Positions 43,773 to 52,048 are shown, numbered from the stretch's first letter. The stretch: 64,000 nt of DNA from SIG469 sp964384255 (GCA_964384255.1 CAYLKH010000003.1:9462-73461), one strand, 5' to 3'. Program-made: numbers and translations. Notes: generated by a model from the letters alone, not told the origin.

Positions 43773-44177
43773 ATGGTATTTCTCAAGCTTCAGCAGCAGG
43801 CGTTCCGCAAGGTGGACATGGTCGTCAATATAGGCGCTCAGTCCGATATGGAACTGGAAAGCTCTTTTTCTTTCAGCATGGATTATAACGAAGACAACAG
43901 CCAGTGCGCTGCCCGTCTGAATTATGACATTCATCTGAAGGAAGCTCCCGAAAAGCTGAAGGTAATAGTCGAATGTCTGGGCGTTTATGCCTGCCAGGGC
44001 ATCGAAACCGAAGCGGACAAGAAGCAGGCCCATGTTCAGGCGTATAATCTGCTGTTTCCCTATGTTCAGGGCATGATAGCCCACATGATGGTCAGTGCCG
44101 GTATGCCTGCCCTGATGGTGGAGATGATGCAGCTGGATCCCGGCGATATCGTAATCAACGGCCAGCTGCCGCAGTAA
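43773..44177 (+). CDS. SecB-like chaperone (protein-export chaperone fold)
   Basis: 134 aa, acidic, no signal. The C-terminal half L-L-F-P-Y-V-Q-G-M-I-A-H-M-M-V-S-A-G-M-P followed by L-D-P-G is the SecB-type signature; the N-terminal half gives the expected four-strand sheet with alternating charged strands. SecB-like proteins bind unfolded preproteins and, in some bacteria, control toxin-antitoxin pairs. No toxin gene is next to it. SecB is not usual in Clostridia, so this could also be a DUF1149-like relative. ATG 43773 after GGAGGT. Confidence 0.55.
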   Translation: MVFLKLQQQAFRKVDMVVNIGAQSDMELESSFSFSMDYNEDNSQCAARLNYDIHLKEAPEKLKVIVECLGVYACQGIETEADKKQAHVQAYNLLFPYVQGMIAHMMVSAGMPALMVEMMQLDPGDIVINGQLPQ

Positions 44178-44240
44178 ATATTTACAGGGGTTAGGATCTG
44201 GGGCTGCAAGTCAGATAACATAGTACAGATAACAGATGAT

Positions 44241-44276
44241 GTGTGCCTGCGGCACGGATTTTTGATTTTTCTCTCT
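44241..44276 (+). repeat. Repeat family R1, copy 3
   Basis: GTGTGCCTGCGGCACGG then a T-rich stretch ending TTTTTCTCTCT; the same unit as 16128. Confidence 0.75.
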
Positions 44277-44327
44277 GATCAAAAGCTGCACACTCACTTC
44301 TCTCAGCGTATTCTGATCCCCTATAAC

Positions 44328-44362
44328 ACAAAAGAACTGCCCATATTGGACAGTTCTTTTGC
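44328..44362 (-). terminator. Bidirectional terminator after the beta-helix gene
   Basis: AAAAGAACTGCCC pairs with GGACAGTTCTTTT; T-run on the minus strand. Confidence 0.75.
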
Positions 44363-44372
44363 GTTATTCAAC

Positions 44373-45875
44373 TTATTTATGCTCGCAGCCGACTATCAGC
44401 TTGCCGCCGGAGGCCAGGGCGAATTCGCCGGACTCGGCACCGAAGGCAGAGATGGTAACACCGACAGGAGCGTCGATAGCGGAGACATCCAACTCGTCGA
44501 CGATGACGATGTCGGAATCGGCAGTGGCGAACCACTGGCCGCCCTCTTCCAGATGCAGGAAGCTCTTTTTCAATGCGCCTCTGTAAGTGGTCTGACCGTC
44601 GATGAATACGTGCATATCGCGGTCGGTATCTTCGTGAAGGATATCGCCGCTGTAGTCGCCGTTTTGCAGACGGACACGAATGCCATAAACCCTGGCGCCG
44701 CCGGTCTTGGTGGCGTTGGGGTCGTCATTGACGATGGAGTGGACCAGCACGCCTTCTTCGGAATAAAGGTTGGTGCGGTCGAGAACGATCTCTGCGTTCT
44801 GGCTCTTGACGATCATTGCGGCCTTTTTGCACTCCACATCGCAGCCGAATACCTTGAGTACGCCGACCTCTTCTTTCATGCCCATAACGCAATGGATCAT
44901 ATTGAAATAGGTGCCGCATTTGAAGACGGAGTTTTTGTAGGTGATATCGCATTCACCGGCCATGATACCGGCCATGTGGGCAACGTCGAAATCGCAGTTG
45001 TGGAAGAAGTTGTGGCAGCAGCCGTCGGCATAGGTGCCGTAACCGGCCTTGGTGGTGATGACCTTACAGCCGTCAGCTTCGAGATGGACAAAGCCCATGG
45101 AGCCGTCGGTGGAAAGGGCGGCCCAGCCGTCGCCGATAATGGTGCTGTCGTAGAAATAGCTGTAGGAATTGGACTGGGTGCAATGGGTGCGGGTGTTGCC
45201 TGCGATCTCGAGAGCGGCGGGAGGTGCGCCCACGGAGCCGCCGGGAGCATCGTCGCCAAAGGGAGCGCCCATGGAAATGAGGGTGGAGTTATAGACCTTC
45301 AGGCAGCTGTATTCCTCGGCAGAGGTGCAGACAGAAGCCTGACCGTTGCAGTAAATGTTGGCGTTTCTGATGGTGAGGTTGGCGTGGTCATAGGTGGCAA
45401 CGCCTGCGCGCTCGGTACCAAGACCGGCACCCTTGCCGGTTTTGCTGATGGTGACGCCGTCCACCTCGTAGCTGCCTTTGCCGGTGGCGAAAATGCCGCC
45501 TACATCGCCGTCGTAGGTGCAGATGCGAACGTCGGTGGCGTAATCGTCGTAGAACTCGCCGCCGTAAATGAACTGCTGCTGCATGGTGTCGTTATCCACC
45601 TTGCCGTCTTTGATGGTGACGGTGGGCTTGCCCTTAGACTGATTGCCCATTCCCGGAGGGCCTCCGGGTCCGCCGCCGCCAGGGCCTTCGCCGGGACCTC
45701 CAGGACCACCAGGACCACCGGGTCCACCACCGGGTCCTCCGGGACCACCAGGACCGCCGGGTCCACCACCGGGGCCGCCGCCTTCGCCCATGGATGCAAG
45801 CATTTCTTCAAGAGTAGGCATTTTAAAGGGCTGTTTTTCCAACAGTTCAACAGCTACGCCTTTGATTTTTGACAT
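44373..45875 (-). CDS. Right-handed beta-helix protein with N-terminal Gly-Gly-Pro tract
   Basis: 500 aa. Residues 1-27 form a short N-terminal region, residues about 28-77 an almost pure Gly-Gly-Pro tract, then a repetitive solenoid (about 85-460: V-T-I-K-D-G-K-V, V-D-G-V-T-I, L-T-I-R-N-A-N-I-Y-C, Y-F-Y-D-S-T-I-I-G, H-N-F-F-H-N-C-D-F-D, I-T-Y-K-N-S-V-F-K) typical of pectate-lyase-like parallel beta-helices. There is no signal peptide: it starts M-S-K-I-K-G and is hydrophilic, so it is predicted to be cytoplasmic, unlike most such proteins. Histidine- and cysteine-rich turns (C-C-H-N-F-F-H-N-C) might bind metal. It could be an enzyme on a polycyclic or sugar-like substrate or a scaffold. Function unknown. 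Confidence 0.8.
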   Translation of the reverse strand: MSKIKGVAVELLEKQPFKMPTLEEMLASMGEGGGPGGGPGGPGGPGGPGGGPGGPGGPGGPGEGPGGGGPGGPPGMGNQSKGKPTVTIKDGKVDNDTMQQQFIYGGEFYDDYATDVRICTYDGDVGGIFATGKGSYEVDGVTISKTGKGAGLGTERAGVATYDHANLTIRNANIYCNGQASVCTSAEEYSCLKVYNSTLISMGAPFGDDAPGGSVGAPPAALEIAGNTRTHCTQSNSYSYFYDSTIIGDGWAALSTDGSMGFVHLEADGCKVITTKAGYGTYADGCCHNFFHNCDFDVAHMAGIMAGECDITYKNSVFKCGTYFNMIHCVMGMKEEVGVLKVFGCDVECKKAAMIVKSQNAEIVLDRTNLYSEEGVLVHSIVNDDPNATKTGGARVYGIRVRLQNGDYSGDILHEDTDRDMHVFIDGQTTYRGALKKSFLHLEEGGQWFATADSDIVIVDELDVSAIDAPVGVTISAFGAESGEFALASGGKLIVGCEHK

Positions 45876-46072
45876 GATGTGTACTTCCTTTCGTTGTTAT
45901 CAGGGGTTAGGATACTGGCCCCTGATTACCAACAATTATACTTCAAATTGTTTCGATATACAAGCATGAAGCCCAAAATGAGGCCATTTTCTACAGATAT
46001 CTTTAGCGTAATTGTTTCATTGACAGGGATTGCCGCAGGATATATAATATTTTCTAATACAATTCGTCGGGG

Positions 46073-46786
46073 GTGAGACAGCTGATTACGAGCAAACGTA
46101 TAATTGCTGTTGTTGGTCATTATGGCAGCGGAAAAACAGAATTTTCTGTAAGCCTTGTCCACAGTCTGGCTATGGCCGGGGTAAAAAAGCTGGCGATTTG
46201 CGATTTGGACATAGCCAATCCCTATTTCCGCAGCCGGGAGCGCAAGCAGCAGCTGAACGAGCTGGGGGTCGATGTATTTGGCAGCCATTATGGGACCGAG
46301 ATAACTGCCGAGCTTCCTGCCATCGATGCCGCTATCAGAGCGCCGCTGGAGGACAGGGACACCACCGTTGTGGTGGATGTTGGCGGCGACGATTCCGGGG
46401 CCAGAATAATGCACCAGTTTATGAAATACTTTAAAAGTGACGACTGCGAGCTTATTTGCATCGTAAACAAGAATCGCCCCGAGACATCCACCCTCGAGGG
46501 TGCGGAGGAACACATTCGCCGCATCGAATATGAAACCGGCTTGACCATTAGCGGCCTTGTGAGCAACGCTCATTTTATCCGCTTTACCACAGCACAGGAT
46601 ATTATCGACGGCTGGGAATTTACCTCAGAGCTTTCCAAAAAGCTGGACAAGCCCCTTCTGGCTGTCACTGCTCCCGAACATCTGATCGGCGAGGTCCGGC
46701 AGCTGCAAAAGGAGCTGGGAGCTGATTTCCAGCTGTTCACCGTGGGGATGTTCATGCGTGAATCCTGGCAGGACAAGGACGTTTAG
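46073..46786 (+). CDS. P-loop ATPase (SIMIBI/ArsA-MinD-like)
   Basis: 237 aa, cytoplasmic. N-terminal Walker A G-H-Y-G-S-G-K-T (about 15-22), switch-like I-C-D-L-D-I-A-N-P-Y-F (about 43-53) and V-V-V-D-V-G-G-D-D-S-G (about 98-108) of the deviant-Walker, MinD/CobQ-like type. C-terminal half shows no extra domain. Start codon is uncertain: GTG 46073 is given, but GGGGTGAG at 46071-46078 looks like a ribosome binding site for a start about nine to twelve bases downstream (CTG or ATT, residues 4-5). Upstream of the 2-oxoacid oxidoreductase operon, separated by an inverted-repeat element. Role not known. Confidence 0.7.
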   Translation: MRQLITSKRIIAVVGHYGSGKTEFSVSLVHSLAMAGVKKLAICDLDIANPYFRSRERKQQLNELGVDVFGSHYGTEITAELPAIDAAIRAPLEDRDTTVVVDVGGDDSGARIMHQFMKYFKSDDCELICIVNKNRPETSTLEGAEEHIRRIEYETGLTISGLVSNAHFIRFTTAQDIIDGWEFTSELSKKLDKPLLAVTAPEHLIGEVRQLQKELGADFQLFTVGMFMRESWQDKDV

Positions 46787-46791
46787 GGGTT

Positions 46792-46955
46792 AGGTAACCG
46801 CTGATTAAATCCTGAACAAATTATGGTCGGATGATTTTCCGCTCTGCCGCCCGGAATCTCCTTGAAATACACCCAGTATTCCTGCGTCGATTCCTGTTGC
46901 ATAGCGAAAAATCCTCTCGCCCATAATTCATCCCTGATTTAATCATCGGTTACTT
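46792..46955. mobile_element. Inverted-repeat element, MITE-like
   Basis: Terminal arms at 46794-46811 and 46936-46953 match 17 of 18 bases inverted (GTAACCG-TGATTAAATC). Inner sequence also pairs across most of the element (AATTATGG, GATTTT-CGCT, GGAATC, AATAC), so the whole 160-base unit can fold into one long hairpin. No ORF. No target-site duplication was confirmed. A related arm pair stands at 57266-57331. Confidence 0.65.
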
Positions 46956-46957
46956 AG

Positions 46958-47030
46958 GATTTAGGGATTAGAGATTAGTGGACTTAACTGCAAGTACTTG
47001 CATTTGATGCAACATTGTGGTCATGCAAGA
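46958..47030 (+). repeat. Repeat family R4, copy 2
   Basis: GATTTAGGGATTAGAGATTAGTG then GACTTAAC and GCAAGTACTTGC, ACATTGTGG; aligned along its length with 16241-16307. Confidence 0.75.
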
Positions 47031-47062
47031 GAGAAAAATTAAAATCGTGCCGCAGGCACACA
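47029..47062 (-). repeat. Repeat family R1, copy 4
   Basis: Minus-strand GTGTGCCTGCGGCACGATTTT. Directly followed by stretches of CCCTGATCCCTGA-type text up to the korD start. Confidence 0.7.
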
Positions 47063-47202
47063 TTCCCTGATCCCTGACACCTGATCCCTGATCCCTTGTT
47101 CCCGGACAGGCAGTCACTATCTATCTACCATCCCTGGTTTCTAAATCCTAAATCTTAACCCCTAATCAACATCGTAATTCATCCAATAAGGAGAAGAATA
47201 TA

Positions 47203-47424
47203 ATGGCAAAATTCAAGGTTGAATTCAACATTGACAAATGTAAGGGGTGTGAGCTTTGTGTAAGCTTTTGCCCCAAAAAGATCCTGGTCCTTGACCAGAG
47301 CATGACCAATTCCAAGGGATATCATCCCGCAGCTATCACAGATATGGACGCCTGTATAGGCTGCGCTACCTGCGCAACAATGTGTCCTGATTGGTGCATC
47401 AACATCTGGAAGGAGGAAGCATAA
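47203..47424 (+). CDS. Ferredoxin-like subunit of 2-oxoacid:ferredoxin oxidoreductase
   Basis: 73 aa, 2x[4Fe-4S]: C-K-G-C-E-L-C-V-S-F-C-P (about 13-24) and C-I-G-C-A-T-C-A-T-M-C-P (about 51-62). It passes electrons from the TPP-containing core (next genes) to ferredoxin. Starts ATG 47203 after AAGGAGA; the next gene starts one base beyond its stop. This is the delta subunit (KorD/VorD position) of a four-gene set. Confidence 0.92.
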   Translation: MAKFKVEFNIDKCKGCELCVSFCPKKILVLDQSMTNSKGYHPAAITDMDACIGCATCATMCPDWCINIWKEEA

Positions 47425-48504
47425 ATGAGCGAAAAGGTACTTATGAAAGGCAACGAAGCCTTTGCTGAGGCTGCTATCCGCGGCGGTGCCGGTTTCTATT
47501 TTGGTTACCCGATCACTCCCCAGAACGAGATCCCGGAGTATATGTCCCACGAGTTGAAAAAGCGGGGAGGAGCTTTTATTCAGGCAGAAAGTGAGCTGGC
47601 CGCCGTCAACATGGCATACGGTGCAGCAGCTGCCGGTGGTCGCGTATTTATTTCGTCTTCCTCTCCCGGCATTGCCCTGATGCAGGAAGGTATCAGCTTT
47701 ATGTGTTCTGCTGAGGTCCCTGCCGTATTCCTTAACGCTTCCCGTGGCGGCCCCGGTGTTGGCGGTATCCAGCCCGGTCAGGCCGACTATTTCCAGGCTA
47801 CCCGTGGCGGTGGCAACGGCGACTATCACGTTCCCGTTTTCGCGCCTGCCACCACTCAGGAAGCTATTGACATGATATACAATGCTTTTGCTGTCGCTGA
47901 GAAATATCGCAACCCTGTTATGGTACTGGCTGACGGTATGATGGGTCAGATGATGGAGCCTGTTGTTCTGCCGGAGGAAAAGCCCCGGCTGACCTCTGAA
48001 ATGATCCCGGAGGAAAAGCCCTGGGCCATTTCCGGCAACACCGGCAAAAAACCCAGAAGCGTTATCAAATCTCTGCGTCTCCAGCCGGATGATCTGGAAA
48101 ACCATGTTGAAAAGCTGTTTGAAAAATATGCTGTTATGGAACAGGAACTGGTAGACTACGAAGCCTACGATCTTGAAGATGCCGATGTTGTATTCGTTGC
48201 TTTTGGCACTGTTGCACGTCTGGTAATGGAATCTATGGAAATGCTCAGAGAAAAAGGCGTCAGGGCAGGTATGATCCGTCCCAGGAGCCTGTGGCCCTTC
48301 CCCTATGACGCATTTGCTCAGCTGGCCGGTTCTACCAAAGCTGTTATCTCTGTTGAGCTGAGCATGGGCCAGATGATCCAGGACGTAAAAATGGGCGTTC
48401 AGGGCCGTCTGCCTGTTCATCTTATCCACCGCACCGGCGGCATTGTACCCACCTCCATCGAGGTCGTGGAAAAGACTATTAAGATACTGGAGGGCTTGAA
48501 ATAA
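47425..48504 (+). CDS. vorB: 2-oxoacid:ferredoxin oxidoreductase subunit alpha (VorB/KorA)
   Basis: 359 aa. It opens V-L-M-K-G-N-E-A-F-A-E-A-A and F-G-Y-P-I-T-P-Q-N-E-I-P-E-Y (about 24-37), the hallmark of VorB/KorA alpha chains, with G-P-G-V-G-G-I-Q-P-G-Q-A-D-Y near 112. The complex oxidatively decarboxylates a 2-oxoacid (2-oxoglutarate, 3-methyl-2-oxobutanoate or similar) to acyl-CoA, with ferredoxin as electron acceptor; the substrate is not decided by sequence alone. Overlaps the beta subunit by one base. Cytoplasmic. Confidence 0.92.
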   Translation: MSEKVLMKGNEAFAEAAIRGGAGFYFGYPITPQNEIPEYMSHELKKRGGAFIQAESELAAVNMAYGAAAAGGRVFISSSSPGIALMQEGISFMCSAEVPAVFLNASRGGPGVGGIQPGQADYFQATRGGGNGDYHVPVFAPATTQEAIDMIYNAFAVAEKYRNPVMVLADGMMGQMMEPVVLPEEKPRLTSEMIPEEKPWAISGNTGKKPRSVIKSLRLQPDDLENHVEKLFEKYAVMEQELVDYEAYDLEDADVVFVAFGTVARLVMESMEMLREKGVRAGMIRPRSLWPFPYDAFAQLAGSTKAVISVELSMGQMIQDVKMGVQGRLPVHLIHRTGGIVPTSIEVVEKTIKILEGLK

Positions 48505-49250
48505 TGGAAAGCGTATTCAAAGTGACCAGGGGCCTGCTGCCCGTCGATACCAGCTATTGCCCCGGATGCACCCACGGTATCGCCCATCGCCTTATTATGG
48601 AATGTCTCGAGGAGCGGGGTGAGCTGGAATCTACCGTTGGCGTTTCCCCCATCGGATGCAGCATCGTTGCCCATCAGTTTATGAACATCGATATGTGCGA
48701 ATCGGCTCACGGCAGAGCGCCTGCCGTAGCGTCAGGTATTCGCCGCGTCCATCCTGACAAGACTGTTTTCACCTATCAGGGCGACGGAGATCTGGCATCT
48801 ATCGGTGCAGGCGAAATAGTTCATGCTGCTCACCGTGGCGAAAAGTTTACCACCTTCTTTATCAACAATGCTATCTATGGCATGACCGGTGGCCAGATGG
48901 CGCCCACCACCCTTATCGGCCAGAAGGCTACGACCGCTATCGAAGGCCGCACCGTCGAGCAGGCCGGCAAGCCCCTGCGCATGGCAGAGCTGATCGCCAC
49001 TATCGAAGGCGCAGTGTTTGTTGAGCGCGTGGCGCTGGACACTCCTGCCCATGTTCGCAACGCCAAGAAGGTCATAAACAGGGCTCTTGAGGTCCAGAAG
49101 CAGCGGCTGGGATTCGCTTTTGTGGAAATCCTTTCCACCTGTCCTACCAACTGGGGCAAGACCCCTTATGAAGCCACCAAATGGCTGGGCGAAAACATGA
49201 TACCCTATTATCCTCTTGGAAACCTGAAAACACCGGAAGGGATGGAATAA
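48504..49250 (+). CDS. 2-oxoacid:ferredoxin oxidoreductase subunit beta (TPP-binding)
   Basis: 248 aa. Y-C-P-G-C-T-H-G (about 19-26), I-G-C-S near 51 and the TPP site G-D-G-D-L-A-S-I-G (about 92-100) with N-N-x-x-Y-G-M-T-G-G (about 122-132). Holds the thiamine diphosphate that attacks the 2-oxoacid. Its ATG overlaps the alpha stop. KorB position of the set. Confidence 0.93.
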   Translation: MESVFKVTRGLLPVDTSYCPGCTHGIAHRLIMECLEERGELESTVGVSPIGCSIVAHQFMNIDMCESAHGRAPAVASGIRRVHPDKTVFTYQGDGDLASIGAGEIVHAAHRGEKFTTFFINNAIYGMTGGQMAPTTLIGQKATTAIEGRTVEQAGKPLRMAELIATIEGAVFVERVALDTPAHVRNAKKVINRALEVQKQRLGFAFVEILSTCPTNWGKTPYEATKWLGENMIPYYPLGNLKTPEGME

Positions 49251-49254
49251 AGCC

Positions 49255-49785
49255 ATGAAATATAAAATGATATTCGCCGGTTCCGGCGGTCAGGGCAACC
49301 TGCTGGTGGGCCAGATAATAGCTTATGCCGCCATGCATGAAGGCAAGGAGGTCACCTATTTGCCCTCTTATGGTCCCGAAATGCGCGGAGGTACTGCAAA
49401 CTGCACGGTGGTGGTTTCTGACAAGCCTATTGCCTGTCCCATCGTCAACGAGGCTGATATGATACTGGCTATGAATCTGCCCTCTTTGGACAAGTTTGAA
49501 AACACTGTCGTTCCCGGCGGGCATCTGTTTATTAACACATCTACCGTTGGCAAGTCCTCCGACCGCAGCGACATCAACGTTCACGATGTTGCCGCCAACG
49601 ACATCGCTAAAGAGCTGGGCAACGAAAAATGCGCCAATATAGTTATTCTTGGGGCTATCGTAGCTGCCACCGGCGTAGTTTCGAAAGAAAGCGTTGAGTA
49701 CATTCTCGAGCATAAAGCCTTCACCGGTTCCAAAGCAAAGCTTCTTCCCATCAATATGGAAGCTCTGCACGTATATTTGAAGTAA
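49255..49785 (+). CDS. 2-oxoacid:ferredoxin oxidoreductase subunit gamma
   Basis: 176 aa. G-S-G-G-Q-G-N-L-L-V-G (about 10-20) and Y-G-P-E-M-R-G-G-T-A-N-C (about 41-52) are the standard gamma-chain motifs. Completes the delta-alpha-beta-gamma operon 47203-49785. Terminator follows. Confidence 0.93.
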   Translation: MKYKMIFAGSGGQGNLLVGQIIAYAAMHEGKEVTYLPSYGPEMRGGTANCTVVVSDKPIACPIVNEADMILAMNLPSLDKFENTVVPGGHLFINTSTVGKSSDRSDINVHDVAANDIAKELGNEKCANIVILGAIVAATGVVSKESVEYILEHKAFTGSKAKLLPINMEALHVYLK

Positions 49786-49839
49786 AAAAACGCCCCGAAG
49801 TCGGTTCCTTGCCGGAGCCGCTTCGGGGCGTTTTTTCTT
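49784..49839. terminator. Bidirectional terminator
   Basis: AAAAAAACGCCCCGAAG pairs with CTTCGGGGCGTTTTTT around a 20-base inner part; serves the oxidoreductase operon and the AEC gene. Confidence 0.9.
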
Positions 49840-50775
49840 TTACAGGACTGCGAATATGACCGATACCCACAGGGGAAGGGTCAGGATCGAAAGAAGAGTG
49901 GACAGCAGCACACCGGCAGAACAGTCCTGGCATATCTGGTCGGAGCAGCCTGCGCCCATTGCAAAGGCGGTTATCAGCGACGGTACAGGCACGCAGCCAT
50001 ATATGGCCACGGCCTGGGTGATATAGCTTTCTACCGGCAGAACAGACAGGACTCCGATGACCAGTGCCGGGGCGAGAAAATTCCTCACAAGGACCATGCT
50101 CAGGGGATTTTTGAGAGCGGAGGGAGAATTGATGGTAACGCCCGCCAGGCTCATGCCGCAGATAAGCATCCCCAGAGGCGAAGCAAGGGAGCCTGTGGTT
50201 TTAAGAGTGGAGTCTATAAATGTGGGGAGACCAAGGCCGGAGAAATAGAACACAAGACCGATCACCACCGCAACTGTGGGCGGAGAAATAAAGGGGGATA
50301 TCCGCTCTTTGAGACTCTTTTTGCCCCTTGTACCGGTTTTCATTAAAAAGGATGGAGCAGCATAGAAGATCAGGCGTATGGGCAGGGTGAACACAGTATA
50401 GACAAACAGACCGGTGGCATCAAACATTTTTTCGACTACTGCCATGCCGATATAGGTATAATTGCTGAACATGGTTGAAAAAATCACGCAGCGGCCAAAA
50501 AGGGTCCTGCCGGTGACCAGCCAGAAAATTACGCCCAGGAATGCAAGGGCGGCCAGAAGGATGACCGCAAGGGAAACTATTGTCAACAGCTGATTATAGT
50601 CTCCGGCAAAGTGCTGAGCCCGGATGGAGTTAAAGATCATGCAGGGGAGAGCGACCTTCATCACAAAGGCAGACAGATTTTTTAAAAAACTCTGGTCGAC
50701 TATTTTTGCCCTGATAATAAAGATGCCCACAAACACCAGCAGGGCAAACTCAAGGGCGAGGTCAAGAATGTTCAT
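49840..50775 (-). CDS. AEC-family transporter (auxin efflux carrier fold)
   Basis: 311 aa, ten hydrophobic segments in two halves. Features: L-A-L-E-F-A-L-L-V-F-V-G-I near residue 6, A-L-P-C-M-I-F-N-S, F-S-N-Y-T-Y-I-G-M-A in the middle, and G-M-S-L-A-G-V. AEC proteins in bacteria move carboxylic acids such as malonate or malate. Start 50775 (M-N-I-L-D) fits, the upstream open frame being non-coding. SD GGAG. No neighbour explains its substrate. Confidence 0.88.
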   Translation of the reverse strand: MNILDLALEFALLVFVGIFIIRAKIVDQSFLKNLSAFVMKVALPCMIFNSIRAQHFAGDYNQLLTIVSLAVILLAALAFLGVIFWLVTGRTLFGRCVIFSTMFSNYTYIGMAVVEKMFDATGLFVYTVFTLPIRLIFYAAPSFLMKTGTRGKKSLKERISPFISPPTVAVVIGLVFYFSGLGLPTFIDSTLKTTGSLASPLGMLICGMSLAGVTINSPSALKNPLSMVLVRNFLAPALVIGVLSVLPVESYITQAVAIYGCVPVPSLITAFAMGAGCSDQICQDCSAGVLLSTLLSILTLPLWVSVIFAVL

Positions 50776-50941
50776 TGGCAGATCTCCGTGTTGAATATTT
50801 GGTAACGACCGATCAAAGCTTCGGCTGATCGGGGTTCGAGTCCGGTGAACGATAATGATAACACAGATATTTCCGATGTTCAATTGATTTGGCGATAAAA
50901 GTCTGTTATTATCGAAACAGAAAGATAGAAGGAGGATGATA

Positions 50942-51622
50942 ATGGCAAATAACGCAATGTCGGTGGGAGGGCAGGCGTTCCCGGTGGGAGTGCTGATGAG
51001 AGGAAAAAGAAACGCTGTGGCATATTCCAGAGCTGACGGCCAGATATGCATAAAAACCTGGGCGGAAAAGAAAGAAAAAAAGCTGCCCCGGGTGCCGGTT
51101 TTGAGAGGGCTGGTGGCGCTGGGGAGGGCTGCTGCCGATGGGGCTGTTACTACGGCGGCTTTGATAAAAAACGTTAAGGACCCGGCAAAAAACGGTTCGA
51201 CAGTTAGCAGAATAAGAAAGTATCATGGAGCTGAGCATAAGGCCATCGCCTGCTATGAACAGGGTTTGGAGCTGACTGCGGAAAACGTTATGAAGCAAAG
51301 CCGGATACATCCCAGATGCGGGACGACAGTCGCTGTGAATGTGCTGATCGCCCAGGGAATCATGAGAGCGGCGCTGCCCTGGAACATGGACCCTCAAAAG
51401 AGGGAAACGCTGGAACTGGTGGCTACGGTGCTGGCCTTTGGGCTGGGATATGAGCTGAGCCGAAAGGCGTGGCGGGGCGAAAGTGAGCTGGCGTGGAAGC
51501 TCACGGCTCCCGGCAGATGGGCGCAGAAGCTGACCACCGCCGAGCCGGACCAGGAGATGATAAGCTGCGCTATTGCAGCCATTGAAGCTGCGGTTGGGCA
51601 AAACGATCCAGAGCGGCAGTAA
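50942..51622 (+). CDS. DUF1385 (YqhQ-like) protein, short form
   Basis: 226 aa. Contains G-G-Q-A-F-P-V-G-V-L-M-R-G, Y-H-G-A-E-H-K-A (about 97-104) and H-P-R-C-G-T-T-V, the core DUF1385 motifs. Family members usually run to 300 residues with several transmembrane segments between these motifs; here the middle is shorter and hydrophilic, with only one weak hydrophobic stretch. Start at ATG 50942, six bases after AAGGAGG (ATG 50936 is closer to the SD). Function of the family is unknown. Confidence 0.8.
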   Translation: MANNAMSVGGQAFPVGVLMRGKRNAVAYSRADGQICIKTWAEKKEKKLPRVPVLRGLVALGRAAADGAVTTAALIKNVKDPAKNGSTVSRIRKYHGAEHKAIACYEQGLELTAENVMKQSRIHPRCGTTVAVNVLIAQGIMRAALPWNMDPQKRETLELVATVLAFGLGYELSRKAWRGESELAWKLTAPGRWAQKLTTAEPDQEMISCAIAAIEAAVGQNDPERQ

Positions 51623-51647
51623 AAACGCCGCTCCGGAAGGCAAAAAT

Positions 51648-51690
51648 CAAACCGGCTGCAAAACGATCGCGGTTTGCAGCCGGTTTGGAT
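51648..51690 (-). terminator. Terminator of gene 51698
   Basis: CAAACCGGCTGCAAA pairs with TTTGCAGCCGGTTTG; minus-strand GATTTTTGCC follows. Confidence 0.8.
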
Positions 51691-51697
51691 GTTCTTA

Positions 51698-52048
51698 TTA
51701 GTCGAACAGATAAGGCAGGACATAAAGAACGAAGGAAGAAATGCCGATAACGACGCCGTTGATGATGGCGGGTACGGTATATTTCTTACGCCATTCGCCG
51801 CCCTGACGAGCCTTGCTGGCAAAGGAGATGCCGAACAGGCCGAAAATCAGGGAAAGCAGACAGAAGTAGATATAAGAAGATTTGCCCTTCTCGATCAGCT
51901 CAGGTATGGCGTTAACAAGTGCGAGAACGCAAATTGCAAGGCCAAGCACGATCCAGAAATAGGTAATGACCATGAACGCGGTTTCTTTGAAACCGGATTT
52001 CTGTTGCTCGGCAAACTCTTTATTATACTTGTCAAAACTGGTATCCAA
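51698..52048 (-). CDS. Small membrane protein of unknown family
   Basis: 116 aa, three or four transmembrane segments (about 27-46, 60-78, 93-113) with a Lys-rich soluble start. Polar motif E-W-R-K-K-Y between the second and third segments. TTG start 52048 with GGGGGGAAC as SD; no ATG start gives the same N-terminus. No family recognised. Confidence 0.7.
   Translation of the reverse strand: MDTSFDKYNKEFAEQQKSGFKETAFMVITYFWIVLGLAICVLALVNAIPELIEKGKSSYIYFCLLSLIFGLFGISFASKARQGGEWRKKYTVPAIINGVVIGISSFVLYVLPYLFD

Noticed and set aside
45640..45790. CRISPR-like or tandem DNA repeat across the Gly/Pro tracts
   Set aside because: No repeat-spacer structure: units are irregular in sequence and the codons vary.
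16082..47062. tRNA or rRNA genes in the repeat-rich gaps
   Set aside because: No cloverleaf with conserved T-arm GTTCGA and CCA end, and no rRNA sequence recognised.
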